Assembly (NCBI GenBank): GCA_029718625.1
Contig: CM056377.1
Coordinates: forward strand, 39,370,699-39,434,698
DNA: 64,000 nt
DNA from: Synaphobranchus kaupii
Taxonomy: Eukaryota > Chordata > Actinopteri > Anguilliformes > Synaphobranchidae
Reading direction: 5' to 3'
The notes below the pieces were generated by a model. The model saw nothing but the letters and a program-made list of their open reading frames with translations. It searched no databases and was not told the origin of the DNA. Below, piece after piece: positions 1 through 13,234 of this stretch. The first letter of the stretch is position 1. Each line of letters begins with the position of its first letter. The position numbers and the translations under genes are program-made.

Positions 1-3000
1 TCTGCACGCTGAATCAGTTGCCATGGCTCCCTATTGTCTTGGTCACCTGGGCTGCCAATTGGACAAAGGGGCCCTCATGTACTGAGGCTTAATCATGTGT
101 CTCCATTGTCAGCTCCACTGTGTCAGGTTGTCACCTTTAAAACGCAACAACATCAGGCACAGTTTTGTCTGCTCAGACAGTTGGGCTCCCAAGTCAGTCA
201 GAGGGATTGGGTCTGAGACTGCTCAACCTGCTGGAACATCTTTCTCGTTCTGGATGTAGTGCTCCGCGGCTCCCTGAACAATGGAACAGCAGAGCGATGT
301 GTTGGAAAAGGTGGCACAGGAGGGAATATCATTATGCCACCAAATATGTTTTCCCTCTAACCTTCAGGCAAAGCACCTCCTGAAAATAACGACGGACTTA
401 CATCTTAAGTGAAACCAGGAAGGCCTAAAACTAATAACAGTCTGGCTGTTATGAACTCATTCGATTGTGTGTGTCCCTAAACGTGCTTTTGAGAAACATT
501 TAAAAAAATTATGTATTCTGTGTCTGGCGAAGTACTGTAAACATTCCTTTCTGTCTGAGTACTGGTTATGTCACTGAACTCCTGAAGGATATGTCTTGTG
601 GTAGGGAAGCTGTTGTATCCTTATGCAGAGAATTTAGGTCTAACAATCAATCAGCATACATACAGTATACATTTAGTTAAAGGACAACCTGTGGAAAACA
701 TTGGTTTTCTGAACAAAGGCCCATTTTGAAAAACCACAACAGCAACATTATTTACCGCCTTAAAAAAAAAAAAAACACTTTTAAAATACTTTGAAGCTCC
801 AATATCAATAACAAGACCTACTGTGCGATATGAATAGTACTGTATAAAATGTATGACGTTCATTACTTTCTAACCCAAATGTATATTAAGGTACAGAGGT
901 GTTGCTCAAGCACCGACTGTGCACAAACTGTCAATCACTATGATGACTGACAGTTTGTGAACATATACCATGCTCTCTACTGAACAAGATTACCCTGTAG
1001 TTATTCTTTAATTACAGTGCCTGGGGTGGATGCTTAGCAACTATTTCTGCCCAGGCTTTCCTGAAGGCAAACACCAGAGAAATGAGAAGCCACATCCTGA
1101 GGATCTCTGGGGGAAACACAGGCTGTGGTGATTGAGTGAAGTTACACGCTAACTAAGAGGGCGGAGTACCCCCGCAGAGCTGTCAGCTTTACTTGAATCC
1201 GCAATCACTACAATGTAAACTCATGATTTTAAGCACGCAATACGAGGGATTGAGTGAAACTGAGAGAAATCTTGGAAAGCATTTTTTTGTATTGCAAGTG
1301 TTGTGAACCCTTTACCCTTATTTGGTCACCTTTACATTCTGCAAGACTGCAGGACTGGCCTCTGTCCTCAGACATAATTCCATGATGTTCACATTATTAT
1401 TATTTTTTTAAGATCTTTCTTTGTTGTTTCTGCCTCTCGGTGAAGGGTGGAAGGAGAGGGCGAACGCGAGGGTGCCGGCGGCGTGCAAATCAGACACTTC
1501 CGTACCCTCCGAAAGGGGCCCCAGGGTTCGATCTGTCAGCGTCCCGGCTGAACAATGAGCCTGACACTAGGCGACGTTCGCCAATCTCTCCACGGCAGGC
1601 ACGGCTGTGACAAGAGTAATTAGGTGTCTTCGTTTTATATTTTCTACCCTTCTAAACTCATCCTGAATACACCGATCCCACACCCCTAAAGAGCACCTGC
1701 TTTTGAAACAGCTGTCTTTGAAATGGCATACAAATGAAAAATGAATAAAATAGGGTGCAGGTATTATAGATGCAAACTGATATAACCAAACCCCAAAAAA
1801 AAAGTTTTTAAACTTTTTTTCCCCCTACAATTGGTTGCATAGTAGAACCCGCTGGGATATAAATGGGTCTAACTAAAATATTCCTTTTTGTCTGCTTTCC
1901 AAATAATACACCTGTTTGATTTGAAAATTCCTTCCAAACTGTTTGATTTTGTTTACACCCCTCTTCATATCTAACACTGTTCATATTGTATTGCTGACCA
2001 ATAGTACAAAGATATACCCATTTGTCTAATTCTGATGGTATTTGTAGTGTTTTTATGAATGGAAAGTGGTAATTATTCCCGTTTAATGTTCACCTTTTGC
2101 AGTTCACCTACTGATGGGAAGGGGCTTGACGAGGCGTAACTGTGTATGATACTTTCAGTTTCACATCTCCTCAGTCGATCAACCGGCTGTTCCGTGAGTT
2201 TTGTGCCTCTGAGTTTCTACTATAATTCTGTTTTATTTCCTGGTATTTTTCGTTTCGTTTCGGAATACCTCTCATTCAGGACCGCCGCTCAATCCTATCA
2301 ACGTTCTTGAGGGGTTTCATTAAATAAATGTGTTTGTGCCCTGCCTTGTTGACATGCTCTTATGAGATCCTTCATCGGTATCATTAAAACTGAATTAGTT
2401 AGCTGCCGTAAGCATTTGTCATGGACCGAAAGCGTTGTAGAGTAGTGCAACTCCAAATTCAAATGCTGATCACCTTTCTGAATTAATTTAACACAATACC
2501 GATCCTACCGTTCATTCACTGTGCGAGCCAATGCATTTGCCTCAACATTAAACACATGCGCCAAGAGTCCATGGTTCAGTATGGGGAGTTTGTCTCCTAA
2601 TTTTTCTAGTGTTCTGCCAATGGAATTAGTCACATTTTTGGGATTCATCCTTGTCTGAGAGCCCACTCGAGTGCAGTGATTGGTTATGTGGGCTGTCAGT
2701 CCACGATGGCATAAAGTAGCCAGGATAAACCATGGCTTTCCCGTGACCCCAATGGGAGTAAGAGGCTTTTGCATGATTAATGTATGGAGGACCCTCCTCT
2801 TGCCTGAGGATAAATCTCTCCCGGTTAAGCATTCAACACGGAACGCGCTGGTAACGTCGTTATGGACCGTTATGACAAAATAATCTAATATTTTAGCGGA
2901 GATAAAAATGATCCTGCGATATCTCAGGTGCACGTCTGCCAGTGCTCTTTATTTCGAAAGCGTTTACGTCTGGTTGCGCATCCTGTCTTATGCACACGAG

Positions 3001-5281
3001 CAGTGCATAAAAAATAAAAAGAACACATCCGGACCGATTGACAATGTAATGTGATTCCCAAGGTATGAAACACATGCAGCCTTATGACGCAGGGACCTGA
3101 TTCTTATGCAAATGAGGCATACATGCATTTCTCACCCTGCTGTCTCAGATAAGACAGGATAGAGGGCTTTCCCCAAAGAAGGAATGTGCTTCCGGCCAAA
3201 TAATCACACAAGGCTAACTGCCAACAGCTTTGCCTACATTACCATTATAAGTTTTTGCAAGCCAGTTTCTAGCCCAGTGTTAAGTTAACTTAATTAAGCT
3301 GTACATTTGTAAATAATTTGTAAGCCCTCTTGCCGTCAATTGTTTAATAATTTGTTGCGCTGCTGTTAACCAAATTGACTCCTAGACATTGCTCGTGGGG
3401 TTGCACTAATTACATTCATTTGGGCAACTGGTTCAACTGGTTTTGTCAGTTGAGGATACAGTGGGTATATTACAAGCAATTGCCTCCACTAATGTGCAAA
3501 ATACTAACGGCTGCTAGAAATGAGCGCATCGTCAAAAAAATGATGTATTAGCTGGCAGCTGCATTAGGATATATACTGATTATGAAGGTGAAGACATTTG
3601 CTCATCACATAAATAACCTTTTACATTAAATCCCTCATTCACTCAGTCTAGAATATACAGCATCAAAAACATAATTACATACCCGGTAGGTATGTGCAAT
3701 TATGGCTGTCATATGTCTTCTTAAATATAACACACAAGAGCTACTCAGCCTGTAGGGGCTGTTTTATGACTGACGTTCACAGTCGAAATCCGTATTTCCG
3801 CTGCTGGAAAACATGCTGTGGTACATTGTCTGAATGGCAGATCGATAAGGCAAACTTCTGTTTGTAATGACTAATCTGTGAGCCAAGGACATGAGCACGC
3901 GGCTGAAGAACCTTCAGCTGGTGTGATCATGTGAGAAATTAGATATTGAGATGACCCTGTCTGGTTGCAGTCAAAGTTCCATCCCTGCAGTCCAACAAAA
4001 AATTAATGCACAGTGTATACTACATTTTGTACTGTGTCTGTACCATTAATTGAGTATAGTTTTTCTACAATTAGCTATAGACTGTTGGGAATTTCTTAAA
4101 AAATAAATGTTTTTCATTTTAAATGTTTATAATTCATACTGACACATACACAGTTACCTGACTTTTAATAATAATATATAGGTGGTGTTTAGCAATTGCT
4201 AGCATGGCTTGGGGAAAAAAGAAGAAATAAACAATTATTTAGACAGGTCTAAGAAGTAGAAAACCCCCTTAAAAGCATGAAGAAAATCACTTGGGATAAC
4301 TGAATGACTCTTTACTGTAACTGGAAAGGCTCCTACAAAATAGCTACAGTTGGCTGCTTGCCATCTGTTTTAGTGACAGGAAGTGCCTGAGGGCTGTTCA
4401 ATAAAACAGAGCAGGTTATGTGGCAGGACCAGCAGAACTTTTCTGCCAATAACAGTACAACTGCAGACCACTGTGGGGCAGATCATCTTCAAGAACAGAT
4501 ATCAAACCATTACACGAGGGAACAGAGAAAAAGACGACAAACTGTGCTACTGGGTCAGTAACAATCCCGCCCATAAAATGCGTTCTAACTATATAAAGCT
4601 AATTCATATGAATTTAATTCATCTTTTTTTTTTTGTAGTTCCAGTGACATGGTGAGTACTTAACAATTGATCTCTTGAGTATAATCTACTGAAAATATAG
4701 CGGCATGGATTTGCAGGACTGACACATAGTCCTAGAGGGCAGTGTTGACCCATAAGCCTATCTCCCAGCCCGCCAGCCCCGGAACCATGGCATCTCTGTG
4801 CGGCCAAAACCAGCAACAGATCAATATGTTTACTTCATCTGCGATTGTGTCAAAATCCACCCCGGCATGTAGGGAACTGATAGCCCATATCCCAGTCTAA
4901 GTAGAAAAGCACCCAAATAAAATTTGTCCAGGGGCTCAAAGCCTTCAAATAAGGCTGGTTGGATCTTTCAGTTTGCTACATCCCACCCAGTTTAAAACTG
5001 AGTATGTAATATGATTTTTGATACAAACATGAATATTCATTACAGCTATGATAGAGACTGTATGCACTGTCCAGTTTGCTATTTTAAATTGTTAGTCAGC
5101 AGAGCATTTCAATATTGATTCTTAAATATTAATCTAATACACTTGTATTTCAGAATGACACATACCTTGTGTGTGACATTTCAGTGTCACTTTCAGGTTC
5201 TGCAAATATACCACTTTATTCAATTGACCCAAGCCAATTTGTCCATTTTAATTATTATCAGGGTCTCAGTAAAATACATTA
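1..5281. other. Non-coding stretch, no gene recognised
   Basis: I see no exon, RNA gene or complete mobile element here. The sequence is AT-rich and open frames are short and unconvincing. A GC-richer patch at about 1437-1610 contains a B-box-like GGGTTCGAT and could be a decayed tRNA-derived repeat, but no tail or target duplication is visible. If the sodium channel gene continues to the left, this stretch is intronic. Confidence 0.5.
922..959. repeat. Short hairpin, 16-bp stem
   Basis: Arms at 922-937 and 944-959 are inverted copies with a single mismatch, separated by a 6-nt loop. No mobile element borders it. Confidence 0.7.
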
Positions 5282-6043
5282 CAGTTTTTCTCAATTGTTT
5301 ACACACTAAAATTGGTGTTATGACCCTATAAAAAAACATAAATTGTATGTGCCAAAAGATAAACAATATTTCCAAAATTAGAAGCACTAATTCGCTTGTT
5401 TTAACACAAATTTCAGTCTCTTTAACACATTTTGATTACATTTGACACAATTCTCCTGTTTTAGGCACAAGTTTCAAAAAGCATTTCTTGTTTTCACATA
5501 AAAAAACATTGCCATTAAAAACTATAATCTTACTCATCAATTATCACACCCATTCTTCACAGTTAAAACACTAGTTGATTTAATTATTCAACCAGCACTC
5601 AGAGCTTTAGCACAAATAAAAGGGGAACATGTGAGCTCTCCTGTATGTGGAGAACAATGGCTGACGAACATTTAGAAAAGAAAATACGTAGATCTGCTCT
5701 ATTGCTATTTACTGTAACATATCAATACTCAGTGATTCCTGTACTGCAGAGTACCCAATGTATACTACAAGGGGACCACAGTATGGACAGCATAGTGTGC
5801 ACAAGCCAAGCTGGCAGTATCCCTTGTGTGCATACCGAAGCCACCCCTACATGGAGTAAATACGAGAGAGCCTGTCCCCTCTGCAGCTGAGAGTAGCTTA
5901 TTTTACCAGCCTTAAAGAGGACCTGAAACACGGGGAAATATATGCCTTTCACAGTGCTGCAGAAATGAGCTACACACTCACTCAGATACACACACATGGA
6001 CATACACACAGAAACACACACATATACACACACATCACGTGCA

Positions 6044-6069
6044 CTCACACACACACACACACACACACA
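6044..6069 (+). repeat. (CA)n microsatellite
   Basis: An uninterrupted CA run follows an impure CA-rich stretch that begins near 5989. Confidence 0.9.
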
Positions 6070-6255
6070 GAAACCCACACAAGATAAACCAGAGCAGCTC
6101 ACACGTGTCACATGTGAGTTTCCACCGTGATGCTCTGTTTTGAAATTGGTGCAATGAAACCATTGCTTTTTCATTTCTCAGTCATGCCAAATGGCTGTCA
6201 TTCCAAAATACACTTCTCCCACTGCTTGGCCAGATAAAATATAATGTGTGATGTA

Positions 6256-7176
6256 CAGTTGAAGTCGGAAGTTTACATACACTTAAGTTGAAGTCATCAA
6301 AACTCATTTTTAACCACTCCACAGATTTCATGTTAGCAAATTACAGTGTTGGCAAGTCAGTTAGGACATCTACTTTGTGCATGACACAAGTACTTTTTCC
6401 AACAATTGTTTACAGACAGATTATTTCACTTTTAATTCACTATATCACAATTCCAGTGGGTCATAAATTTACATACACTAAGTTGACTGTGCCTTTATTG
6501 GGAAATTCCAGAAAATTATGTCATGGCTTTAGAAACTTCTAATAGGCTAATTGACATTATTTGAGTCAATTGGAGGTGTACCTGTGGATGTATATTAAGG
6601 CCTATCTCCAAACTCAGTGCCTCTTTGCTTGACATAATTCAAGAGAAAGAAATGAGCCAAGACCTCAGAAAGAAAATTGTGGACCTCCACAAGTCTGGTT
6701 CATCCTTGGGAGCAATTTCCAAACGCCTGAAGGTACCACGTTCATCTGTACAAACAATAGTACGCAAGTATAAACACCATGGGACCACGCAGCCGTCATA
6801 CCACTCAGGAAGGAGACGCGTTCTGTTTCCTAGAGATTAACGTGCTTTGGTGCGAAAAGTGCAAATCAATCCCAGAACAACAGCAAAGAACCTTGTGAAG
6901 ATGCTGGAGGGAACAGGTACAAAAGTATCCATATCCACAGTAAAACGAGTCCTATATCGACATAACCTGAAAGGCCGCTCATGTGATGAAAGAAGTAAAA
7001 GCTGAAATAAATAATTCTCTCTACTATTATTCTGACATTTCACATTCTTAAAATAAAGTTGTGATCCTAACTGACCTAAGACAGGGAATGTTTACTAGGA
7101 TTAAATGTCAGGAATTGTGAAAAACTGAGTTTAAATGGATTTGGCTAAGGTGTATGTAAACTTTCGACTTCAACTG
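6256..7176 (+). mobile_element. Internally deleted Tc1 transposon of Sleeping Beauty type
   Basis: Ends read CAGTTGAAGTCGGAAG and, inverted, CAGTTGAAGTCGAAAG. TA target duplications lie at 6254-6255 and 7177-7178. A second internal direct repeat near 6450-6480 (TTTACATACACTAAGTTG) gives the IR/DR arrangement of the salmonid Tc1 group that includes Sleeping Beauty. The element is 921 bp against about 1.6 kb for full-length relatives. The transposase is cut at about 6982, where coding sequence jumps straight to the 3' non-coding end, removing the catalytic domain. It is inserted within the TA-flanked transposon at 5282-7631 and is therefore younger. Confidence 0.93.
6652..6982 (+). pseudogene. 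Tc1 transposase remnant, DNA-binding part only
   Basis: This is the N-terminal part of a Tc1 family transposase, the protein that binds the inverted repeats. The paired-like helix-turn-helix region is readable (DLRKKIVDLHKSGSS, then VPRSSVQTIVRKYKHHG). A TAA stop at 6838-6840 replaces a codon that is glutamate in relatives. The same frame then continues (INPRTTAK, then TKVSISTVKRVLYRH) to about 6982, where the deletion begins. The DDE catalytic domain is absent, so the product could not cut DNA. Any expressed peptide would be at most a DNA-binding fragment. Confidence 0.9.
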
Positions 7177-8591
7177 TACATGAGAATATTTGGCCTGATC
7201 AAGAGCAGAGAGCAGAATAATATATTTTTGGTTTTACTTTTGCATTTTCTTTTACTCCCAGTAGAGTATTTTTTATTTTTTTTCCCATTTTCTCCTGTTT
7301 TTTCTTATTTTACTTTGTCTACTGTTTTTTTTTTTTTTTGTATATTTGAGTTGGCCAGTACACTCAAACAATACTGATGCCTAAGTAATATAATGGTAAT
7401 AATGTCTTTAATTTTTGACACCAGTGTGTAATTGGCATTTATAATTTGTATTCATTTGTCGACTAGTGTTTATTATTTGAAGGAAAAATGTCATTTTGGG
7501 ATGAGAGTGTATGGTTTTGAAAATAGTGCTTGATTTTTGCAGAAACAGTTGACCGTGTGGGTTTTGTGTTTACAATTTTGAGAAATTTGTTTTAATTTCA
7601 GAAAATGTGTCTAAACAATTGAGAAAAACTGTAAAATGCAACTTTATTAGCAGTGTAGCCGGGATACAAAATACGTAGAAAAGACCCATGTTGACATAAA
7701 TGGCATCTCATTTTCCATTTTATTTAACTGGGCAGGGCCATCCTTGAATCTAGCTGTAATACTTGCTTGAATTGAAATAGAAATGTACGGTTTTCACTTT
7801 TTGGTGGTCGCTTCCTTTCTGCATCGTTTTCATTCTCATTCATTTCTTTGTGGAATATCCTTTAAAGGAATTACATGTAAATTTTTCCTCATCACCCAAC
7901 CAATCAAGAAAACATTCATTTCCTAAAGATAGTCAGCTTCCTATTGCCAGTTTACATGCTATAAGAGAACAGATTTACAAAGTGTCATAGCTGTACTCTA
8001 GTAAAGACGACATGGTGAATCACTTCAATTTCAAGGATTAATCTTTGTTTAGTGTGCCAAGAAACCAAAGACTCATGCGAGACGGTAAACCCCACGTCAC
8101 TCACTTCCTCAGTGCACAACAACAACAGCACCAACAACAACACAGATTCTTGGTAGATGAATAAGGGGCAGAGATGAGGAATTTAGTCTCGCTTAAGGAA
8201 TAAATCATGTTAACAGCTTGCGACCACAGCAGGTTTTCAATTTGTGAGATGAAATACTCTCCTGAGGCATATATGGTTTACCTCATTCGGTGGCCTTGCA
8301 CCAGTGACATTGTTAAGGCCTGGAGCTATAGTGCCATATTAAGACCTCAACTCATACACATAACAAGGACCTGCATTTGCCTACTGCGCAGGGGTTCATG
8401 GTCCAAAAGAACGCCAAAAAGAAACATTACAGCAGCACTCCTGAATATAACTCTTAGAGGGCTGGGAAATATTTGATCCGCATGCTACCCAAATAATTTT
8501 TTATACACGATACTTAATTTGATATTGTTGCCTGGATAGGTAAGTCGAGACATTTAAAACAAACACAATCAGAAATTGTGGCAGGTGCAGG

Positions 8592-9717
8592 TGTTAGGAT
8601 CCTGTAATTTGCCTGTCTGTTTATTCTGTATTATTATTTTTCCTGATTTCTTTTACCCATTTTCCTGCATTTCCCTCGCGATTGTCAGTCCGCGTTCCAT
8701 GTTTTCTCAGATTCCACTCCCTGTCTTTGTCATTGCACTATTCGGGTGATTTTGGGAACATTCGGGTTTCCTCTGTATTTCGTATCTCGTTTTCTTCCTT
8801 TTGGCTTTATTTATATTTGTATATAATACTAATGTACTAATCATACTAACTGTTAGATTAGATTTAATACTAACCTGCTAACAAACTAACATGTATATAA
8901 TACTAACCAGCTAACCTACTAACATTAGGGTTTTAGAGTTCGCTACTAACATTACTAATTACTAATTCATCTTGAGTTTCTACCTGCAGCTGTCATTTCC
9001 CTCCTCGTTATCCTATCCCTATATCTATCTGATTTCGCATTCTCTGCACGTGTGTCCACTTTCGCGTTCCTTCCCTCCGAGCTGTGCACTTGTCTACCTG
9101 CTAACCCCAGGCCGTTTGTTATCATTGTGTCTGTGTATTCCAGTCCGTGTCTTACGTTTTCCCCCGTTATTGTATTATTAGTCCTTGTTAACCCTCATTG
9201 TTCTCACCTGTGTACTCTCCCATTTCCCCTCCTCTTCACACCTGATTCCTTTTGTGTAATCTTCTCCCTGTGTATTTAAACCCTGTTATTCCAGTCTGTC
9301 TTCGCAAGTTCCTTACTAAATATTCTGCTACTGTGTTTCTTTCTGTTTCTCCGAGTATCCCGAGTTATTTGTTTCTGAGTTTTTGTATCCCTAGTCCGTT
9401 ACCTGTGGTTGTTTTATTTCTGTTTTCTGTCTTCTGTTTTGTTTTATTTTGGTTCCTCCTACGCCTCCCTGGTTTCGACCCCTGCCTGTGTTCTCGCGAC
9501 TCTGATTTTTGGATTCTGTTTTTGTGCCTTTGTTGTGCCTTCCTGGTTCTGACCCTTGCCTGTTCTGTGACCCTGTTTTGCATCTTTGTACCATTGCCCT
9601 GCCTTCCCAGTTTTTGACCCGGCCTGTATTACCACAGATTGCTGCCTTGCCCTCATTAAACTTTGGTTTTTTGTACTCCTGCCTGCGTTTGGGTCCTTCC
9701 CCCACCAACACCTAACA
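8592..9717 (+). mobile_element. Solo LTR, Ty3/gypsy-like
   Basis: The 1,126-bp unit begins TGTTAGG and ends CCTAACA, a 7-bp inverted terminus with TG..CA ends. It is flanked by a perfect 5-bp duplication GCAGG (8587-8591 and 9718-9722). The interior is strongly pyrimidine-rich with repeated CCTG-type blocks, and an ATTAAA polyadenylation-like signal lies near 9655, as in fish LTRs. No internal coding region, primer binding site or second LTR is present. It is therefore a solo LTR left by LTR-LTR recombination. A CTAACn-rich internal repeat sits at about 8820-8950. The Ty3/gypsy assignment is inferred from general composition. Confidence 0.85.
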
Positions 9718-9722
9718 GCAGG

Positions 9723-12183
9723 ACAAAACATATTGTGCAGGCCGCTTATTTGTTATGCTTATAAATTCCCTCGTGTTCCAGCAGAGATATATAAAGAAAA
9801 CAAATGATTACAACCCATCAGGACTGCATGAGAGCACAGTAACATCTGCATCTACAGTCACACTCAGAAGATGCAGATTAACGTCACAATCCTTTCGTGC
9901 TGTATGCATGGACCCTCACATTTATGTGCTGTTTTAGTAGAAAACGGAAAATAATGAAACAATATGGGAGCTTGAGATAAACAACCAACAGAGTACAAAA
10001 GCATCAGAATGACTGAGTCGTGAACGGGAGAGAGGGCCAGAAAAATTAGCAACATTCTGGGTGCCTTGAGGCCATTACAAGAACATGGCTTGACTATAAA
10101 GCCTGCAGATTCGCTGGATAATGATCGCACAGCCGGCTAACCTCACTGACGGGAAGTGAATTTTTTTCAAGACTAGAAGTCAGTCAGCTGAACTGAAATA
10201 ACCATCTGGCAAATGAGAAGGTTATGTAGTAGAAATAAATTGTGCATTCTACTGGTGTGACACCTATGAATCACACTTTGAAAAAAGACACAAACCGGAA
10301 ATATCTTGTGTGGAGAATGGTGAACGTCTAAGGTCTAAACTGACGCTGGATTTAGTTGGATTACCTCAACTTGTTGCATGACACATTGCTCAAATGAGCT
10401 GATGGCAATAGGCACAGAACATACAGGGGCAACCATCCTCACTGCTCACTCGCAAGCCTGACACAACACAGCTACATCCTAGTGTACATCTCTGAGCTTC
10501 TCGAACCTTACACACTCCCTTACACAGCTCATCCTCAGCTTGTTTAGACCTACTGTGGTGACCCTTATCCAGCTGGAACACTTAAGTGAGGAACAGTAAA
10601 CTACTACACATTGTTAACATATTGAAGACATGCATTTTAAAAGTAACTTCCAGTCTGTAGTCGTCAATTTAATTCAATTTCCACAATTCCTTTAGAGATT
10701 CATTGTGCCATTATTGCCTTGCACTGACTTTTTTTGTGGCGATCACTTTCCAATTTTTCTACATTGTTCATCTATCACTTTTTGTAGCATTGCTTGCGTT
10801 TTTAATTTAGTTTGTTTTATGTCCGGTTGCCATTGGTAGTACTTCTAGTACTTTGTAAAGTTTTTTGTGTACTGAAAAGCATAATATGTTTTATAATATT
10901 ATTATAACCATAATTATGGGCAGATGTTTGGGGATGAAAACTAGAATTTATATTGGGATTTCTCATGTGTACACCTTAAAAAAAAAGTATACTGCTTAAT
11001 CACAGCTCCAGAGCTGCATATAAGGTCAAAGGTAAAATGGTAAAATAACAGAAAATATACCAGAAATGTGACCACAGAGCTCAGACAAAGGTGGCCATAC
11101 ACAAAGAGCACCTGCACTTTGATTACCTTAGCTCCCTCGCACAACGTACAAACTGTGGGAAGATTCAAACGGCCCCTTCAGAGGTTGAATGAAAAATCCT
11201 GTTAGATCGCCAGTGGGACTGTTCTGCTTGTGAACGGCTGCAGCACAGGCGTTTTTTGCCGAGCACCTTACAATGGAAGTGAATGGGCTTGTGGGTAGCG
11301 GGCTGAGATTTGGGAGTCGGAGGGCAGGACTGCAAGGGAGAGAATTCTCCAGGGGGGAAACCTTGACAATTCCCCATCAATAAGCAGTTGTCTGTAATTA
11401 CAAGTCATTAAAGTTTGCTGTGAGCCCCTGACAGAGAGGCACCCTGATGCGATGAACAGCTGCTATGTCACAGCTCTACAAACAGAAGACCTCCCGCTGA
11501 AGCCAAGGGGCCCCACAGAGGAGAGAGAGTAGCTTTACACAGGTGCAGCACGTGCATCTCAGTGGCAGCATGACTTTTGGAGGGATTTTGTTAGCCTTAT
11601 TGTGATCCCACATAAACAACACACGCTAGCCATTTGCACATTATTTATGTGCACTGGTTTTGTTTGTTTAAATCACCAAGGACCAAAATGAAAATAGCAC
11701 AATAGCACTCATATATTCACATATACATTCGTATTTAAATATTTTCTATATGCAATACCAATATGAACTGGCTCCAGCGCAGTGCAAAATTTACATGTAA
11801 TGGTTGTGTGGCTCATATGATTTAATAGAAATAGACTGTTGCCAGATTACGGTTTTAATGTTAGTACAGTAAATGGAAGTTAACATGACTTATGAATGCC
11901 AGTGAGGACTTAACTATAGTAATCTGTTCTTCAGTAGCAAGGATATTAGTTGTAAAGGAGTAATACAGCTCATGTTGTTCTTTTCTACAGGAAATGGTAG
12001 GATGGAATTGCGTCCCACATTGCATAGTAGTTTGCCCTCAACTGTCAACAGCAATACAGCACACATATACATTTGCCATTAGCTTGCAATGGTCTGCAGA
12101 CCATAAAGAAAACATTCAACGATTTATGAGCTTGTCCCTCTTACTTTATTCATCACCAACCAAGAAACATTCATAAAACTATT
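9723..12183. other. Non-coding stretch, nothing recognised
   Basis: There is no exon, RNA gene or bounded repeat that I can support. Composition is ordinary AT-rich sequence. Confidence 0.5.
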
Positions 12184-13065
12184 TTTACATTTACCTTTAG
12201 CAGACATTCTTATCTAGAGCGACTTACATATGCGTGAACAAAAAGTTTAAGTAATGAAGAGCTAATGCCAAGTCATTAAGGCTTACAACCGATAGTAACC
12301 GTTAATTCTGTTAACTTGTCAAAAGTAGTTAACTTTATGTTGTAGGTTTATGTATTAAGTGTCATAATAGGCGCCCGAGGGAGAGTGTTGTGCTTCAAGC
12401 AGCAAATTGGCTTGACCTGGAGGGCCCTGATAGCATATGCAGGGAGACCAGCAAGGACAGAGTTGCAATAGTTCATTCTGGACAGGACAAGGGTCTCGAC
12501 AATCAACTGGGCAGCATATGTTGTAATAAACGGAAGCTCTGAGTGATTGTTGCAATATTCTCAGTAAAAGACATCTTATTATCCATGAGTACACTTTGAT
12601 ACTGGGTACACTTGGATGCAGACACTGTTGTGTTGCCAAGGGAGACGGATAAATCCTTGATGGGGGAGGACATAGTTGGTAGGTAGAGCACCTCGGTATT
12701 GCTAAGATTGATGGTGACTGATCATCCAACTCAAAATGCCTGTGAGACCAGCTTTGATGCGTGAGGTAATATGTTTCTCCGTGGGTGGAAACGAAAGAAC
12801 AGGTGTGTGTTGATAGCATTGCAATGGTAGCAGAAGCCAAGGGAGGATATTACTGAGCTGAGAGATTTTGAGTCTAAAGAAAACACGAGGGAGCTGAGAA
12901 CAGATCCCCTGTGGGACTCTCATGGTACGGCTGTGGACCTTTGAGATAGAGCCATGTCATGTTACCTGATAGCAGTGGTCAGAAAGGTATGAAGATAACC
13001 AGGATGTAGCAGCATTAGTTGGGAGCTGTACGAAGGCAGTACTGCAGGTGTAAAGCAGCTTCAAG
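12184..13065 (-). mobile_element. 5'-truncated L2-type LINE remnant
   Basis: On the minus strand this reads as the C-terminal part of a non-LTR reverse transcriptase, broken by frameshifts and stops. Recognisable blocks include VSLGNTTVSASK followed by MSFTENIATIT and then MNYCNSVLAGLPAYAI, which resemble the end of L2-clade reverse transcriptase (usually LDYCNALLAGLP). Coding resemblance ends near 12360. The 3' end at 12184-12240 carries the motif GTCGCTCTAGATAAGA, the L2-like tail also seen in the SINEs of this window. The endonuclease and catalytic YADD region are missing. The copy is dead. Confidence 0.75.
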
Positions 13066-13186
13066 GTCAGCGTTCCAGTCCAGGGGTCAAAATGGAACTC
13101 TCATTTCATGCCCAAACCACATCCAAGCCATTCCCTTTCTAGGCAGCTTTTCAAGAAACATGCCATAGCCACTTAACTCTCTTTCC

Positions 13187-13234
13187 TTTACATTAAGCAG
13201 ACCGAAACAGGGCTTTCGGTCTGCTTAATGTAAA
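13187..13234. repeat. Perfect 21-bp hairpin
   Basis: Arms 13187-13207 and 13214-13234 are exact reverse complements with a 6-nt loop (CAGGGC). It lies in otherwise unremarkable sequence. Confidence 0.9.

Larger units (their letters stand above)
5282..7631. mobile_element. TA-flanked DNA transposon interrupted by a Tc1 element
   Basis: The left end (CAGTTTTTCTCAATTGTT) is repeated inverted at the right end for about 20 bp. Both ends abut TA dinucleotides (5280-5281 and 7632-7633), as expected of Tc1/mariner/pogo-type target duplication. Without the nested Tc1 at 6256-7176 the element would be about 1.43 kb. No recognisable transposase is left, so it is probably a non-autonomous or decayed copy. 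Subterminal sequence on both sides is rich in related ACACAAnTTT-like motifs. The family name is not known to me. Confidence 0.7.
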
